NCBI GenBank assembly: GCA_009377535.1
Contig: WHTV01000004.1
Span: forward strand, 41,689-105,688
Length of the DNA stretch: 64,000 bases
Reading direction: 5' to 3'
From: Kiloniellaceae bacterium
GTDB taxonomy: Bacteria > Pseudomonadota > Alphaproteobacteria > Kiloniellales > Kiloniellaceae
The notes under the pieces are model-generated. The model was not told the origin of the DNA and did no database searches. It saw only the letters and a program-made list of their open reading frames with translations. Positions 31,168 to 39,294 of this stretch are shown here, one piece after another; position 1 is the first letter of the stretch; every line of letters starts with the position of its first letter. The position numbers and the translations under genes were made by a program.

Positions 31168-31614
31168 TTACCAGTTGAAAGCGTAGTTATTGTTGTGCTC
31201 CTTGGTCTCAACGATGGCCTTGTTGTAGTCGGCCTCCACGAGGATGCGGTCTCCCGGCCGCGCCGGCTTGTTCAGTTCCGCCTTCACCCAGACGAACTGG
31301 CCGGCTTTGATCGCTGGGACGGCCGTCAACGCGACGCCGACGTTGCCAGGGGCCTTGTTCCGGTTGCGCAGGAAGGCGCTGGGGCTGTCGGCGGGGCCGT
31401 CGTTCTTCACCTGGATCATGAACTGGTTGTTGCTGCCGCCGACGGCGCCCGCATGCAGGATGACGAAGTCCGGCTTCGCAGGCGCCGGGGCCTTCTTCTG
31501 CAGGGTCGGCGCCGGGGGCGTCGGCTGCAGCGGCTGGACGCGGGTCTGGGCCGAAGCGGCCTGCACGGCGGTCAGGGCAAGCCCGGCCGCGAGAGCGAGA
31601 GCAAGAATACGCAT
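31168..31614 (-). CDS. Secreted CARDB-like domain protein
   Basis: A 148-residue exported protein with a signal peptide (residues 1-22, ALALAAGLALTAVQAASA), a Pro/Gln/Lys-rich linker (QPLQPTPPAPTLQKKAPAPA) and one Ig-like domain resembling CARDB: FMIQVKNDGPADSPSAFLR, then AIKAGQFVWVKAEL and ADYNKAIVETKEHNNNYAF. CARDB domains occur in extracellular adhesion and surface proteins; a single free domain is small for the group. Start ATG 31614 follows AAAGGA. Function unknown. Confidence 0.72.
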   Translation of the reverse strand: MRILALALAAGLALTAVQAASAQTRVQPLQPTPPAPTLQKKAPAPAKPDFVILHAGAVGGSNNQFMIQVKNDGPADSPSAFLRNRNKAPGNVGVALTAVPAIKAGQFVWVKAELNKPARPGDRILVEADYNKAIVETKEHNNNYAFNW

Positions 31615-31947
31615 GTGATTTTCCTTTGGGTTGGCCTGAAGCGACGAAAATTGCGTGTTACAGGAAGGTAGTCGCCGGCCATCGCCGGAGGGTTCAAAGA
31701 AAGTTCGCCCCAGGGGCCTGAGCGCCCGGCAATCTCATGTTTTCCGTGGGGCTTCCGGGCCGGAGAGCGCCGCGGGGGGGACCGGAAGGGGTGCAGGAGC
31801 AGGGCGACGAGGCCAGCGGCCGGGCAGGCCACGCCGGCGCGGCCGGAGCGCGGACTCGGGCGTCGCACCAACGCCCGCTCCCTGCAACTCTGGCCCCCTG
31901 GCAGGGCGCTTGCCAGCCATTGCAGGCGGCGCTACCTAATTGGGGCC
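31615..31947. other. Intergenic region between the CARDB gene and the puuD-like gene
   Basis: This 333-base gap between divergent genes contains only GC-rich sequence with low-complexity frames on both strands. I find no RNA gene, repeat or convincing promoter boxes. The frames of 60-100 codons here have the arginine/proline bias of shadows. Confidence 0.4.
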
Positions 31948-32766
31948 ATGACAACGACTTCCCCCCTGCCGCTGGTCGGCGTCCCGGCCTGCGTGCGCGA
32001 CGTGGACGGCCAGCCGTTCCATACGGTCGGCGACAAATACGTGCGGGCCCTGGCGATCTCGGCCGGCGCGGCGCCCCTCATGATCCCCTCGTTGGGCGGC
32101 GACCTGGTCGATCTGCGCCGCCTGGTGCGGTCGCTCGACGGGGTGATGATGACCGGCAGCCCCTCCAACGTGCATCCCAGCCACTACGGCCAGGCGGAAA
32201 GCGTGGCGGCGGAGCCCTTCGACACCGCGCGCGATGCCACTGTCCTGGAGTTGATCCGCCTGGCCCTGGATGAGGGCGTGCCCCTGCTGGCGATCTGCCG
32301 CGGCTATCAGGAGCTGAACGTTGCCCTTGGCGGCAGCCTGCATGTGCGCGTGCACGAACTGCCCGGGCGAATGGACCACCGCCGGCCGCAGCATCGTGAG
32401 CTGGACGTGCAGTACGGCCCGCGCCACCCGGTGGTGCTGCGCGCGGGCGGACCGCTGGCCGCCTATGCCCGTGCCGCGGGGATCGAAGGCCCGCTGATGG
32501 TGAACTCGCTGCACTGGCAGGGGCTCGACCGGATCGCCGCGCGCCTTGTGGTGGAGGCTGAGGCCGAGGACGGCACGCCGGAAGCGGTCAGCGTGAAAAA
32601 CGCCAAGGCCTTCGCCCTTGGCGTTCAGTGGCACCCGGAATACAAGGCTTGGGAGAACCCCTTCTCGCGCCAGCTTTTCGAGGCTTTCGGGGCAGCCGCC
32701 CGGGCCCGGGCCGTCGCCCGGGCGGCAGAGGACATCTTTCCCCTGGCCGAACTCGGCCAAGCCTAA
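31948..32766 (+). CDS. puuD: Gamma-glutamyl-gamma-aminobutyrate hydrolase family protein (PuuD-like)
   Basis: A 272-residue class I glutamine-amidotransferase-like hydrolase (peptidase C26). The nucleophile is Cys117 in LLAICRGYQELNVALGGSLH and the triad partner His and Glu are in ALGVQWHPEYKAWENP. PuuD releases GABA from gamma-glutamyl-GABA in putrescine breakdown. The other puu genes are not adjacent, so substrate is inferred from family only; related members act on other gamma-glutamyl amides. Confidence 0.9.
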   Translation: MTTTSPLPLVGVPACVRDVDGQPFHTVGDKYVRALAISAGAAPLMIPSLGGDLVDLRRLVRSLDGVMMTGSPSNVHPSHYGQAESVAAEPFDTARDATVLELIRLALDEGVPLLAICRGYQELNVALGGSLHVRVHELPGRMDHRRPQHRELDVQYGPRHPVVLRAGGPLAAYARAAGIEGPLMVNSLHWQGLDRIAARLVVEAEAEDGTPEAVSVKNAKAFALGVQWHPEYKAWENPFSRQLFEAFGAAARARAVARAAEDIFPLAELGQA

Positions 32767-33021
32767 GCCGCAAGCCACCGCAAGGCCTCGGCCTGGGAAT
32801 AGCGCCGGAATCCAACACCCAGAGCCTGTAAATTCGACGCAATCCCGCGCCTGCCTTGGGATATTGGCGATTTTGCAGAATCATCGCCGCGCACGCCGAT
32901 GTGAGATTGTAAAGCCGACGATTCGTCCTAAATTAGGCTTAACAGCCGGTGCCGCAAAGACGCCGGCGATAGCGGAAGGATGCATTCCCCTGCCTTCCTT
33001 TCGCTTCTCCGCGGAGAAAAC

Positions 33022-33055
33022 GGAACGCCCGGATCCCCCCCCGACCGGGCGTTCC
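33022..33055. repeat. Strong hairpin with C-rich loop
   Basis: Arms ggaacgcccgg and ccgggcgttcc are perfect over eleven bases, with a 12-base loop containing a run of eight C. No T-run follows on the plus strand, so a simple rightward terminator is unlikely. It could end the puuD transcript with Rho or be part of the xthA leader. Confidence 0.6.
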
Positions 33056-33134
33056 TCTCTGTGGGGCTCCGGCTTTCCTCTCTCTTCTTCAAATTTCGGC
33101 GCAAAGGCTCTAATTTGCCGTCCGGCTGCGCTTT

Positions 33135-33183
33135 CGTTCCAGCTGTGGAACGAGACGGCCGATTTGTTCCGGATTCGGAACAA
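33135..33183. promoter_or_regulatory. Two consecutive GTTC-N8-GAAC palindromes upstream of xthA
   Basis: cgttcc-agctgt-ggaacg (33135-33152) and ttgttccg-gatt-cggaacaa (33164-33183) share the core GTTC-N8-GAAC. The centres are 30 bases apart, about three helical turns, and the second ends 29 bases before the xthA start. Paired sites of one dimeric repressor are the likely reading. The GTTC half-site recalls LexA, but the alphaproteobacterial LexA box is a direct GTTC-N7-GTTC, so the binder is uncertain. Confidence 0.5.
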
Positions 33184-33212
33184 GATGATTTTCCCTCTCT
33201 TCGGGAGCGCCC

Positions 33213-34004
33213 ATGGCCCTCAGAATCGCCACCTGGAACGTGAACTCCGTGCGCCAGCGCCTCGAGCACCTGGAGCGCTTCTGTGCGCTCTATGCGCCCG
33301 ATGTGATCTGCCTGCAGGAGATCAAGGTGCGGAGCGACGACTTCCCGGCGGCGCAGATGGCCGCCTTCGGCTACCCGCACGCCCTCGTGCATGGGCAGAA
33401 GGGCTACAACGGCGTAGCCATCCTATCGCGTCTCGAGCTCGCAGCGCCGCGCAAGGAGATTTGGTGCGAGCGCGACGATTGCCGCCACGTCTCGGCCAGC
33501 GTCGGCGGCGTCGAGCTGCACAACTTCTATGTGCCGTCTGGCGGAGATATTCCGGACGCGGAACAAAATACCAAGTTCGGCCACAAGCTGCAGTTCCTCA
33601 CCGAGATGGCGGCCTGGGCCAAGAAGGACAAGCTGGCCACGCGCGGAGCGGTCATCGTCGGCGACCTGAACGTGGCGCCGCTGGAGCACGACGTGTGGAA
33701 TCACAAGCGTCTGCAGCGCAGTGTCGGCCACACCCCGCTGGAGGCCGAGCACATGGCGCAGTTTTGGGCGGCCGGCGAACTGCTCGACGTGCCCCGCCAT
33801 TTCATTCCGGAACCGGAACCACTTTACACTTGGTGGGGCTACCGCTTCCCGCAGGCCTTTGCCAAAGACTATGGCTGGCGCCTGGATCATGCCCTGACCA
33901 CCCCGCCGCTGCGCAAGCGGCTGAAATCCCTGCAGATCGTTCGTGAAACCAGGACCTGGGACAGGCCCTCCGACCACGTGCCGGTCGTTTTGGACCTGAA
34001 ATGA
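33213..34004 (+). CDS. xthA: Exodeoxyribonuclease III
   Basis: A 263-residue ExoIII/AP endonuclease that incises abasic sites and trims 3' ends in base-excision repair. The catalytic layout is complete: WNVNSVRQR (residues 8-16), Glu36 in CLQEIKVRSDDF, the GDLNVAPLEHDVWN segment, and the C-terminal WRLDHALTTPP and PSDHVPVVLDL with the catalytic histidine. Length is normal. Paired palindromes in its leader suggest damage-responsive or other regulated expression, which is inference. Confidence 0.95.
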   Translation: MALRIATWNVNSVRQRLEHLERFCALYAPDVICLQEIKVRSDDFPAAQMAAFGYPHALVHGQKGYNGVAILSRLELAAPRKEIWCERDDCRHVSASVGGVELHNFYVPSGGDIPDAEQNTKFGHKLQFLTEMAAWAKKDKLATRGAVIVGDLNVAPLEHDVWNHKRLQRSVGHTPLEAEHMAQFWAAGELLDVPRHFIPEPEPLYTWWGYRFPQAFAKDYGWRLDHALTTPPLRKRLKSLQIVRETRTWDRPSDHVPVVLDLK

Positions 34005-34043
34005 ATTTCTGTCCCCTGTCAGGCCATACGCCTGTTGCGGCGG

Positions 34044-34544
34044 TCAGAAAGCCGCCGAACGCAAGAGATACATGAAATAGCGCCCCGCCTGTACGTCGGG
34101 CGGGAGCGCGACGGCGTCCGCGGTCGGCAGATATAGTTCCTGGTCCGAAACGACAATGCCGCCGGGGGCCACGAACTAGGTGAGCTTGGTGGAGATCATG
34201 GCCGCCGTGCAGGCGTCGCGCACCGCATGACCGCTGCCGAGGTCGGCATGTGCCAGGGCAACCGTGCCGGCAAAGCGGCTCAACGCCCCATCCAGCGTTT
34301 CCTCAATTTCCCCCTCGAATAAATGTTCCGCATCCGGAATGCAATCGACGTGGGCGGAGACCCGGCGCTCGAAGACGAAGATCTCGCGGTCGGGGTAGGA
34401 TTCGCGCAGATGATCGTACGTACGTCCGTTGCCGAGTCCGAGCTCGAACACCGGCCCGGGCAGATCCCGGACCAGGCGGATCGCCAGGTTGAGGCAATCG
34501 CGCTGGGCCTGCAGACGCCGCAGGACGCTGTCCAGGCGGCTCAA
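34044..34544 (-). pseudogene. Class I SAM-dependent methyltransferase, interrupted by an in-frame amber codon
   Basis: The frame from ATG 34544 encodes a methyltransferase with SAM motif I FELGLGNGRTYDHLRESYP near residue 35 and continues to IFVFERRVSAHVD. It stops at TAG (34176-34178) after MISTKLT. The same frame then continues as FVAPGGIVVSDQELYLPTAD and ends RYFMYLLRSAAF at TGA 34044. That tail is the expected C-terminal strand pair of the fold, so one base change has cut the gene by about a quarter. Without the tail the fold lacks its last strands and is probably inactive, unless amber is read through. It overlaps the CNMP-domain gene by four bases. Confidence 0.78.
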
Positions 34545-34990
34545 CGCGCCGCCTGGACTTGACGCAGTTGAGCCGTTGTCTGCTCCAGACGATGCGCCAG
34601 CACGCGCATCACCTCTACGCCCATCTCCGGAAACTCCATGAGCATGCGTAGGAACAGATCCGACGTGATCCTGAGGGTGGTGAGCTCCGTTTCGGCCTGC
34701 ACCGTGGCGGTGCGCGGAATATCGCAGAGAATGGAAATCTCGCCGATGATTTCGTTTTCCGACAGTGAGGCCACCCTGAGGAGGCCGTTGTCGGCATCGA
34801 TCAACACGTCGGCGGTGCCGTGCAGCACGATGAATGCGGCGTCGCCCCGCTCGCCCTGTCTGAACAGCATCTGTCCCGGCTTATAGGTCACCCGCTCGCT
34901 GGCGAAGGCCATGAGCTTCAGTTTGGCCGGGTCGATCTTCGCGAAGATCGGAATGCGCCGCAGGATCTCAACCTCCTGGTCGATACTCAT
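34541..34990 (-). CDS. Cyclic-nucleotide-binding-domain protein (no DNA-binding domain)
   Basis: A 149-residue protein consisting of one CNMP-binding beta-roll: IPIFAKIDPAKLKLMAFAS, then YKPGQMLFRQGERGDAAFIV and the phosphate-binding cassette NEIIGEISILCDIPRTATVQ, followed by a C-helix (VMRVLAHRLEQTTAQLRQV). No helix-turn-helix follows, so it is not a CRP-type factor but a stand-alone sensor. The cassette has the Glu and Arg (GEISILCDIPRTA) used to hold cAMP or cGMP. It sits between the ABC gene and the broken methyltransferase gene, 93 bases after the former. Confidence 0.9.
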   Translation of the reverse strand: MSIDQEVEILRRIPIFAKIDPAKLKLMAFASERVTYKPGQMLFRQGERGDAAFIVLHGTADVLIDADNGLLRVASLSENEIIGEISILCDIPRTATVQAETELTTLRITSDLFLRMLMEFPEMGVEVMRVLAHRLEQTTAQLRQVQAAR

Positions 34991-35083
34991 CGCTCGTTCC
35001 TTCTTACCTTCCTTATGTGCCCCGGTAGGCTTTCTTGCTGCTTGTCTTTCCAGCGGGCGACCGCTTTGCCCGAGGGCCAGTGT

Positions 35084-37792
35084 TTACTCGGCGGCGACAA
35101 GTTCCTTGAAGGTGGAGTCGCGCCCGGTCAGCTCCTCATAGCTGCCCTGCTCGACGACACGACCGTCGCGCATCACAAGAATGCCGTCAAAGAGCACGGC
35201 CATCTCCGGGCGGTACAGCGTCCAGATCACGCCCTGCCCGCGACGCAGGTCGAGGATGCGTTCGAGCAAGCGATTCTGGGCACTGCCGTCGAGCACCGAG
35301 ACCGCCTCGTTGACGACCAGGATGTCGGGGCGTTTCAGCAGAGCGCGGGCGATCGCCAGCTTCTGTCGCTGCACCGAGTTCAGCCGCCCGCCGCCGATGC
35401 CCACATTGTAGTCCAGGCCGGCCTTGATGACGGTCTCGCGCAGCCCGAGATCGTCGAGCAGCTCCGCCAGGGCATCGCCGATGATCTGCTCGGCGCCGGC
35501 CTGCCCGAAGGCGAGTCGGCCAAACAAGATGTTGTCCTGCAGGGAGGCCGCCGCGTTGTAAGCATCGGCCCGGTAGAGTTCCACCGCAGCCGGCGAGTCG
35601 CGTTCCAGGCGTTCGGCCAGTCGCTGGCGCGCCTTCACCAGGCGTGCGGCCATGGCATCGTCGACCAGGCCGAGGCGGTGGCGCGCCTCGACGTAGTTGA
35701 AGGGCAGGCCGAGCAGCAGGTGGCGCGCCGTCTCATCGAGCGCGGCGACCCCCGCCTTGTCGACGCGCCCGACAATAGCGCTGAATTCCGGCAGATCGTC
35801 ATCCCCGATGAAGCTGAACTGTTCGAAGAAGGGATGGCCGGGCGGCAGGTCGGCAAAGATCTCGACCATGGTCTTGGCGATGGTCGCGCCCATGCCGACG
35901 AGGTCGTCGACCAGTCCTTCCTCGCGCAGCACCGCCGCGACCGTCGGATTCTTCGCGAGCGCGCCCGAGGCGAAGGCTGGCACGCGCGGCGTGCCGAACA
36001 GCAGGTTCTCCGCGACGCTGGCATTGCGGTTGTAGCTGTCTTCCGCAAAGCGCACGACGAGCTCTTCGTTGCCGCTGTCGCGCAGCCGGCCGAGGAGGGC
36101 GGCGCGGGCACGCAGGATACCAGCGGCGGCGTCAGGATGCTGGAGTGGGTCGATGGTTCCGGTCAGCCCGAAGCGGTAGACGTCGCTTTTCAGCTCGACC
36201 ACGGCCAATACCTCGATCAGCCGCGCGGTGATGTCCTCCGCGCCGCTGGCACCGGCCGCCTCGTAATCGATCCAGTCGGCCTTGATGTCGAACTCCGGAT
36301 TGCCCGCCCGCCTGGCCTCCGCCAGTTCGGCCGCCGAGGCCCCGCTGCCGGCCTTGGCCGCCCGGAGCGGGCGGTGCTTCAGGCCATAGAGCAGATTGTC
36401 GCGCAGCGTGCCGGCGAAGTGGTAGGCGTTGGCGCCGACATAGGCGATGCGGCGGCCGGTAACCGCCGTCGGCAGGCGATCGATGTCGCTGCCGTCGATG
36501 CGCAACGTACCGGAGCTTGGCGTCACCAGTCCGGCCAGCATGTAGCTCAGCAGATCCATGCCGCTGTCGTTCGAGCCGACGATGGCGACGTGGTCGGTGA
36601 CACCGATGGCAAAGCTAGCAGCGCGCACCACAGGTAGAGCATTCTCGTCCAGCAGGGTGAGCGCTGAAGCGACGATCTCGCCCTTCAGCGGCGGGCCGGG
36701 ATCGTTCTCAGGCGCCTCCCGGGCGGGGTCGATCAACTGCGGCGGCTGGAACTGGTCGATCACCTGTTCGTACTTGATCTGCACGTCGAGACGCTGCTGA
36801 TCCCAGTCGATCAGCTCCTTGATCGGCGACGGCAGATCCTTGTAGGCGGCGATCACGGCAACCAGCGCACCAATGTCGAGGCGGCCGGAAATCGCCAACA
36901 GGCCGCCGCCAGCGTAGAACATGAAGGGCGTCAGCTGGGCGAGCAGGTTGTTGATGAACTTTACGAAGAACTTGCGCTGATAGATCTCGAAGCGGATGTG
37001 GAAGATGCGCCCGAGGCGCGCGACCAAGTCGGCGCGCTCGAAGTTGGTGGTGTCGTGCGCCCGCACCTCGATGCCGCCGTCGATGATCTCGCCGATGCGC
37101 CCGGCCAGCTGGCGGGCGGTCAACTGGCGCTCGCGCCCGAGCTCCAACAGGCGCCGGCGCAAGCGGGGAATGAGGTAGGACTGGAACGCCACCACCCCAG
37201 CCGCCACCAGGCCGAGCCAGAACGACTGCACCATGATGAACAGCAGTGCCGTCGCCGCTTGGCCGCCGAGGAACAAAGGCGTGGCGAAGGCATCGCCGGT
37301 GAAACCGCCGAGCGGCTCCACCTCGTCCTTGATCATGGTCGCCATTTCCGAGGGCTTCACCCGCTTCAGATGCGGCAGCGGGAAACGCAGAATGCGATCG
37401 GCAAGATCGAAGCGCAGGCGCCGCAGCAGGCGTTCGCCCAAGCGACCCTTGCGGGTGTTGATCACCAGCTTGAACATGCCGTTGACCATGACCAGCGCCA
37501 GGAACGAGAAGCTGAGCGCCAGCAGCATGTCCTGCTGCACCAGGTCGAAGCCGCCGAACAGCGTCACCTGACGCCCGAAGATCTCCTCGCCGAAGGGCAG
37601 GTCCGCCGCCAGGAAAGGCTGGGTCGATCCCGGCTGGTCGAAGCCCTGGCCCTGGATGCCTTCGTTGACGATCTGCTTCGGCAGGTTGAGGGAGAGGTAG
37701 TAGAACGGCAGCGAGACGGCCACGAGCAGCAGAATGATGAGCTGCTCTGCCCGGCTGTGGCGCCAAACGTACTTGAAGATGTTAGGTTCCAT
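35084..37792 (-). CDS. ABC half-transporter with degenerate nucleotide-binding motifs and an expanded ATPase domain
   Basis: A 902-residue exporter-type half-transporter. Residues 1-350 are a membrane domain with about five to six helices; the rest is an enlarged ABC ATPase. Key motifs are altered. The P-loop is GSNDSGMDLL (Lys to Met) near residue 405. The Q-loop segment is AYVGANAYHFAGTLRDNLLY near 460, with no Gln. The signature LSGGQ is LNSVQRQ near 806. Walker B is ILVVNEAVSVLD (Asp to Asn) near 827. The H-loop is TLYRP (His to Tyr) near 858. Two further Q-loop-like segments (SYNRNASVAENLLFG near 590, AYNAAASLQDNILFG near 750) sit in a 330-residue insertion. It heads an operon with the CNMP-domain protein. 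Start ATG 37792 behind AGAGG. Confidence 0.88.
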   Translation of the reverse strand: MEPNIFKYVWRHSRAEQLIILLLVAVSLPFYYLSLNLPKQIVNEGIQGQGFDQPGSTQPFLAADLPFGEEIFGRQVTLFGGFDLVQQDMLLALSFSFLALVMVNGMFKLVINTRKGRLGERLLRRLRFDLADRILRFPLPHLKRVKPSEMATMIKDEVEPLGGFTGDAFATPLFLGGQAATALLFIMVQSFWLGLVAAGVVAFQSYLIPRLRRRLLELGRERQLTARQLAGRIGEIIDGGIEVRAHDTTNFERADLVARLGRIFHIRFEIYQRKFFVKFINNLLAQLTPFMFYAGGGLLAISGRLDIGALVAVIAAYKDLPSPIKELIDWDQQRLDVQIKYEQVIDQFQPPQLIDPAREAPENDPGPPLKGEIVASALTLLDENALPVVRAASFAIGVTDHVAIVGSNDSGMDLLSYMLAGLVTPSSGTLRIDGSDIDRLPTAVTGRRIAYVGANAYHFAGTLRDNLLYGLKHRPLRAAKAGSGASAAELAEARRAGNPEFDIKADWIDYEAAGASGAEDITARLIEVLAVVELKSDVYRFGLTGTIDPLQHPDAAAGILRARAALLGRLRDSGNEELVVRFAEDSYNRNASVAENLLFGTPRVPAFASGALAKNPTVAAVLREEGLVDDLVGMGATIAKTMVEIFADLPPGHPFFEQFSFIGDDDLPEFSAIVGRVDKAGVAALDETARHLLLGLPFNYVEARHRLGLVDDAMAARLVKARQRLAERLERDSPAAVELYRADAYNAAASLQDNILFGRLAFGQAGAEQIIGDALAELLDDLGLRETVIKAGLDYNVGIGGGRLNSVQRQKLAIARALLKRPDILVVNEAVSVLDGSAQNRLLERILDLRRGQGVIWTLYRPEMAVLFDGILVMRDGRVVEQGSYEELTGRDSTFKELVAAE

Positions 37793-37860
37793 GCAACCTC
37801 TTCGGCAGGCCGCAACGGCAGCGGCCCCAGGCCCCGACGGCGGGAAGGAGGGGCCCGGTT

Positions 37861-37879
37861 ACTTGCGCCTGCCGCAAGT
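37861..37879. promoter_or_regulatory. Palindrome in the divergent promoter between the ABC gene and the glycan operon
   Basis: Arms acttgcg and cgcaagt flank cctgc in the 238-base gap that must hold both promoters. It may be an operator coordinating the two operons, or simply a hairpin in the ABC leader. No other structure in the gap convinced me. Confidence 0.35.
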
Positions 37880-38030
37880 TAGAGCATGACCGGACGAAAA
37901 TGAACAATCCCAAAAGCGCCGCAAAGCAGCCGGGCGGGGTCGTCGCAGGGCGGGTCAGAGGAGCCTTTCCGCCGCGCCCCGGCCTGTGCCATAGTCGCCC
38001 CCGGCAGTCCGCGGAGAGGGAGAAGGCGGC

Positions 38031-39275
38031 ATGCAGGACAGCCGCAAAGGTAAGCGCGTCCTCATCTACAGCCACGACAGCTTCGGCCTGGGTCACCTGC
38101 GGCGTTGCCGCGAGATTGCCCATACCCTGGCTGACGCCCACAAATCGCTGTCGGTACTGATTCTTTCGGGCTCGCCCATCATCGGGTCGTTCGATTTCCG
38201 CGCCCGCGTCGATTTCGTGCGGGTACCGGGGGTGATCAAGCTGCGCAACGGCGACTACACCTCGCTGGCGCTGCACATCGATGTCGACCAGACCTTAGCG
38301 ATGCGCGCCTCGATCATCGAACACACGGCCGAGTTCTTCGACCCGGACCTCTTCATCGTCGACAAGGAGCCGCTTGGCCTGCGCGGCGAGGTGGAGGCCA
38401 CCCTGGCGATGCTGCGCGACCGCGGCACGCCCTGTGTGCTCGGTCTGCGCGACGTCATGGACGAGCCCGGATTGCTGGCCCCGGAATGGGAGCGCAAGCA
38501 GGTGGTGCCGGCCCTGCAGCGCTATTTCGACGACATCTGGATCTATGGCCTGCCGCAGATCTGTGACCCGCTGGAAGGCATCGAACTGCCGGATTCCGTA
38601 CGCAAGCGCATGACCTACACCGGCTATCTGAAGCGCAGCCTGCCCAAGGTGAGCCCCCACGTGGCGCTGGAAAAAATCAGCGAGCCTTACCTGCTGGTCA
38701 CCGTCGGCGGCGGCGGCGACGGCGAGGCCATCATCGACTGGGTGCTGCGCGCCTACGAAGCCGACCCCAAGCTGCCCTTCCCGGCCCTCCTGGTGCTCGG
38801 GCCCTTCATGAACAGCGAGGCCCAAAGCGACTTTCAGGCCCGCGTGGCGCAGCTCGCCAAGGTGGAAGCGGTGACCTTCGAGACCCACCTGGAAAGCCTG
38901 ATGGACCGCGCCATCGGCGTGGTCTGCATGGGCGGCTACAACACCTTCTGCGAGGTCCTGTCCTTCGACAAGCGCGCCCTGGTGATCCCGCGCACCGAGC
39001 CGCGCATGGAGCAGCACATCCGCGCCTCGCGGGCTCAGGATCTGGGCCTGGTGCGCATGCTGCGCGACGACGGTCGCCGCGATGCCCAGCTGATGGCCAC
39101 CGCCCTGCGCAACCTGCCGCAACAGGGCCGCCCCTCGGACGTGGTGGTGCCGGGCCTGCTGGACGGCCCGGCCAACGTGGTGCGCCTGTCCGAATACTGG
39201 CTGCAGCGCGGTTCCAGCAACCTGAGCGTCGCCGGGCCGGCCAGCACCGGACCGCGCAAAAAGAGACGACTGTGA
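38031..39275 (+). CDS. GT28-like glycosyltransferase (first of two paralogues)
   Basis: A 414-residue GT-B glycosyltransferase with the MurG/GT28-type layout. The acceptor-side loop HDSFGLGHLRRCREIAHTLA is at residues 15-34. The C-terminal nucleotide-sugar domain carries LLVTVGGGGDGEAIIDWVL and the donor-binding CMGGYNTFCEVLSFDKRALV then IPRTEPRMEQHIRASR. The SxGGxNT-like motif is the usual diphosphate contact. It leads the rightward operon and is paralogous to the gene at 42338. Donor and acceptor unknown. The C-terminus is basic (PRKKRRL). Confidence 0.85.
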   Translation: MQDSRKGKRVLIYSHDSFGLGHLRRCREIAHTLADAHKSLSVLILSGSPIIGSFDFRARVDFVRVPGVIKLRNGDYTSLALHIDVDQTLAMRASIIEHTAEFFDPDLFIVDKEPLGLRGEVEATLAMLRDRGTPCVLGLRDVMDEPGLLAPEWERKQVVPALQRYFDDIWIYGLPQICDPLEGIELPDSVRKRMTYTGYLKRSLPKVSPHVALEKISEPYLLVTVGGGGDGEAIIDWVLRAYEADPKLPFPALLVLGPFMNSEAQSDFQARVAQLAKVEAVTFETHLESLMDRAIGVVCMGGYNTFCEVLSFDKRALVIPRTEPRMEQHIRASRAQDLGLVRMLRDDGRRDAQLMATALRNLPQQGRPSDVVVPGLLDGPANVVRLSEYWLQRGSSNLSVAGPASTGPRKKRRL

Positions 39276-39294
39276 CGCCGCCCATTCCCCTGCC

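Larger units (their letters stand above)
32767..33212. other. Structured 446-base leader region before xthA
   Basis: No coding frame here is convincing. It contains an 11-base palindrome cctaaattagg (32927-32937), a strong 11-bp hairpin (33022-33055) and two GTTC-N8-GAAC palindromes (33135-33152 and 33164-33183) just before xthA. The region is less GC-rich than its surroundings. A small RNA or regulated long leader is possible but unproven. Confidence 0.45.

Noticed and set aside
34820..36637. 605-codon plus-strand open frame antisense to the ABC gene
   Set aside because: No family motif; it exists because third-position GC removes stops on the opposite strand.
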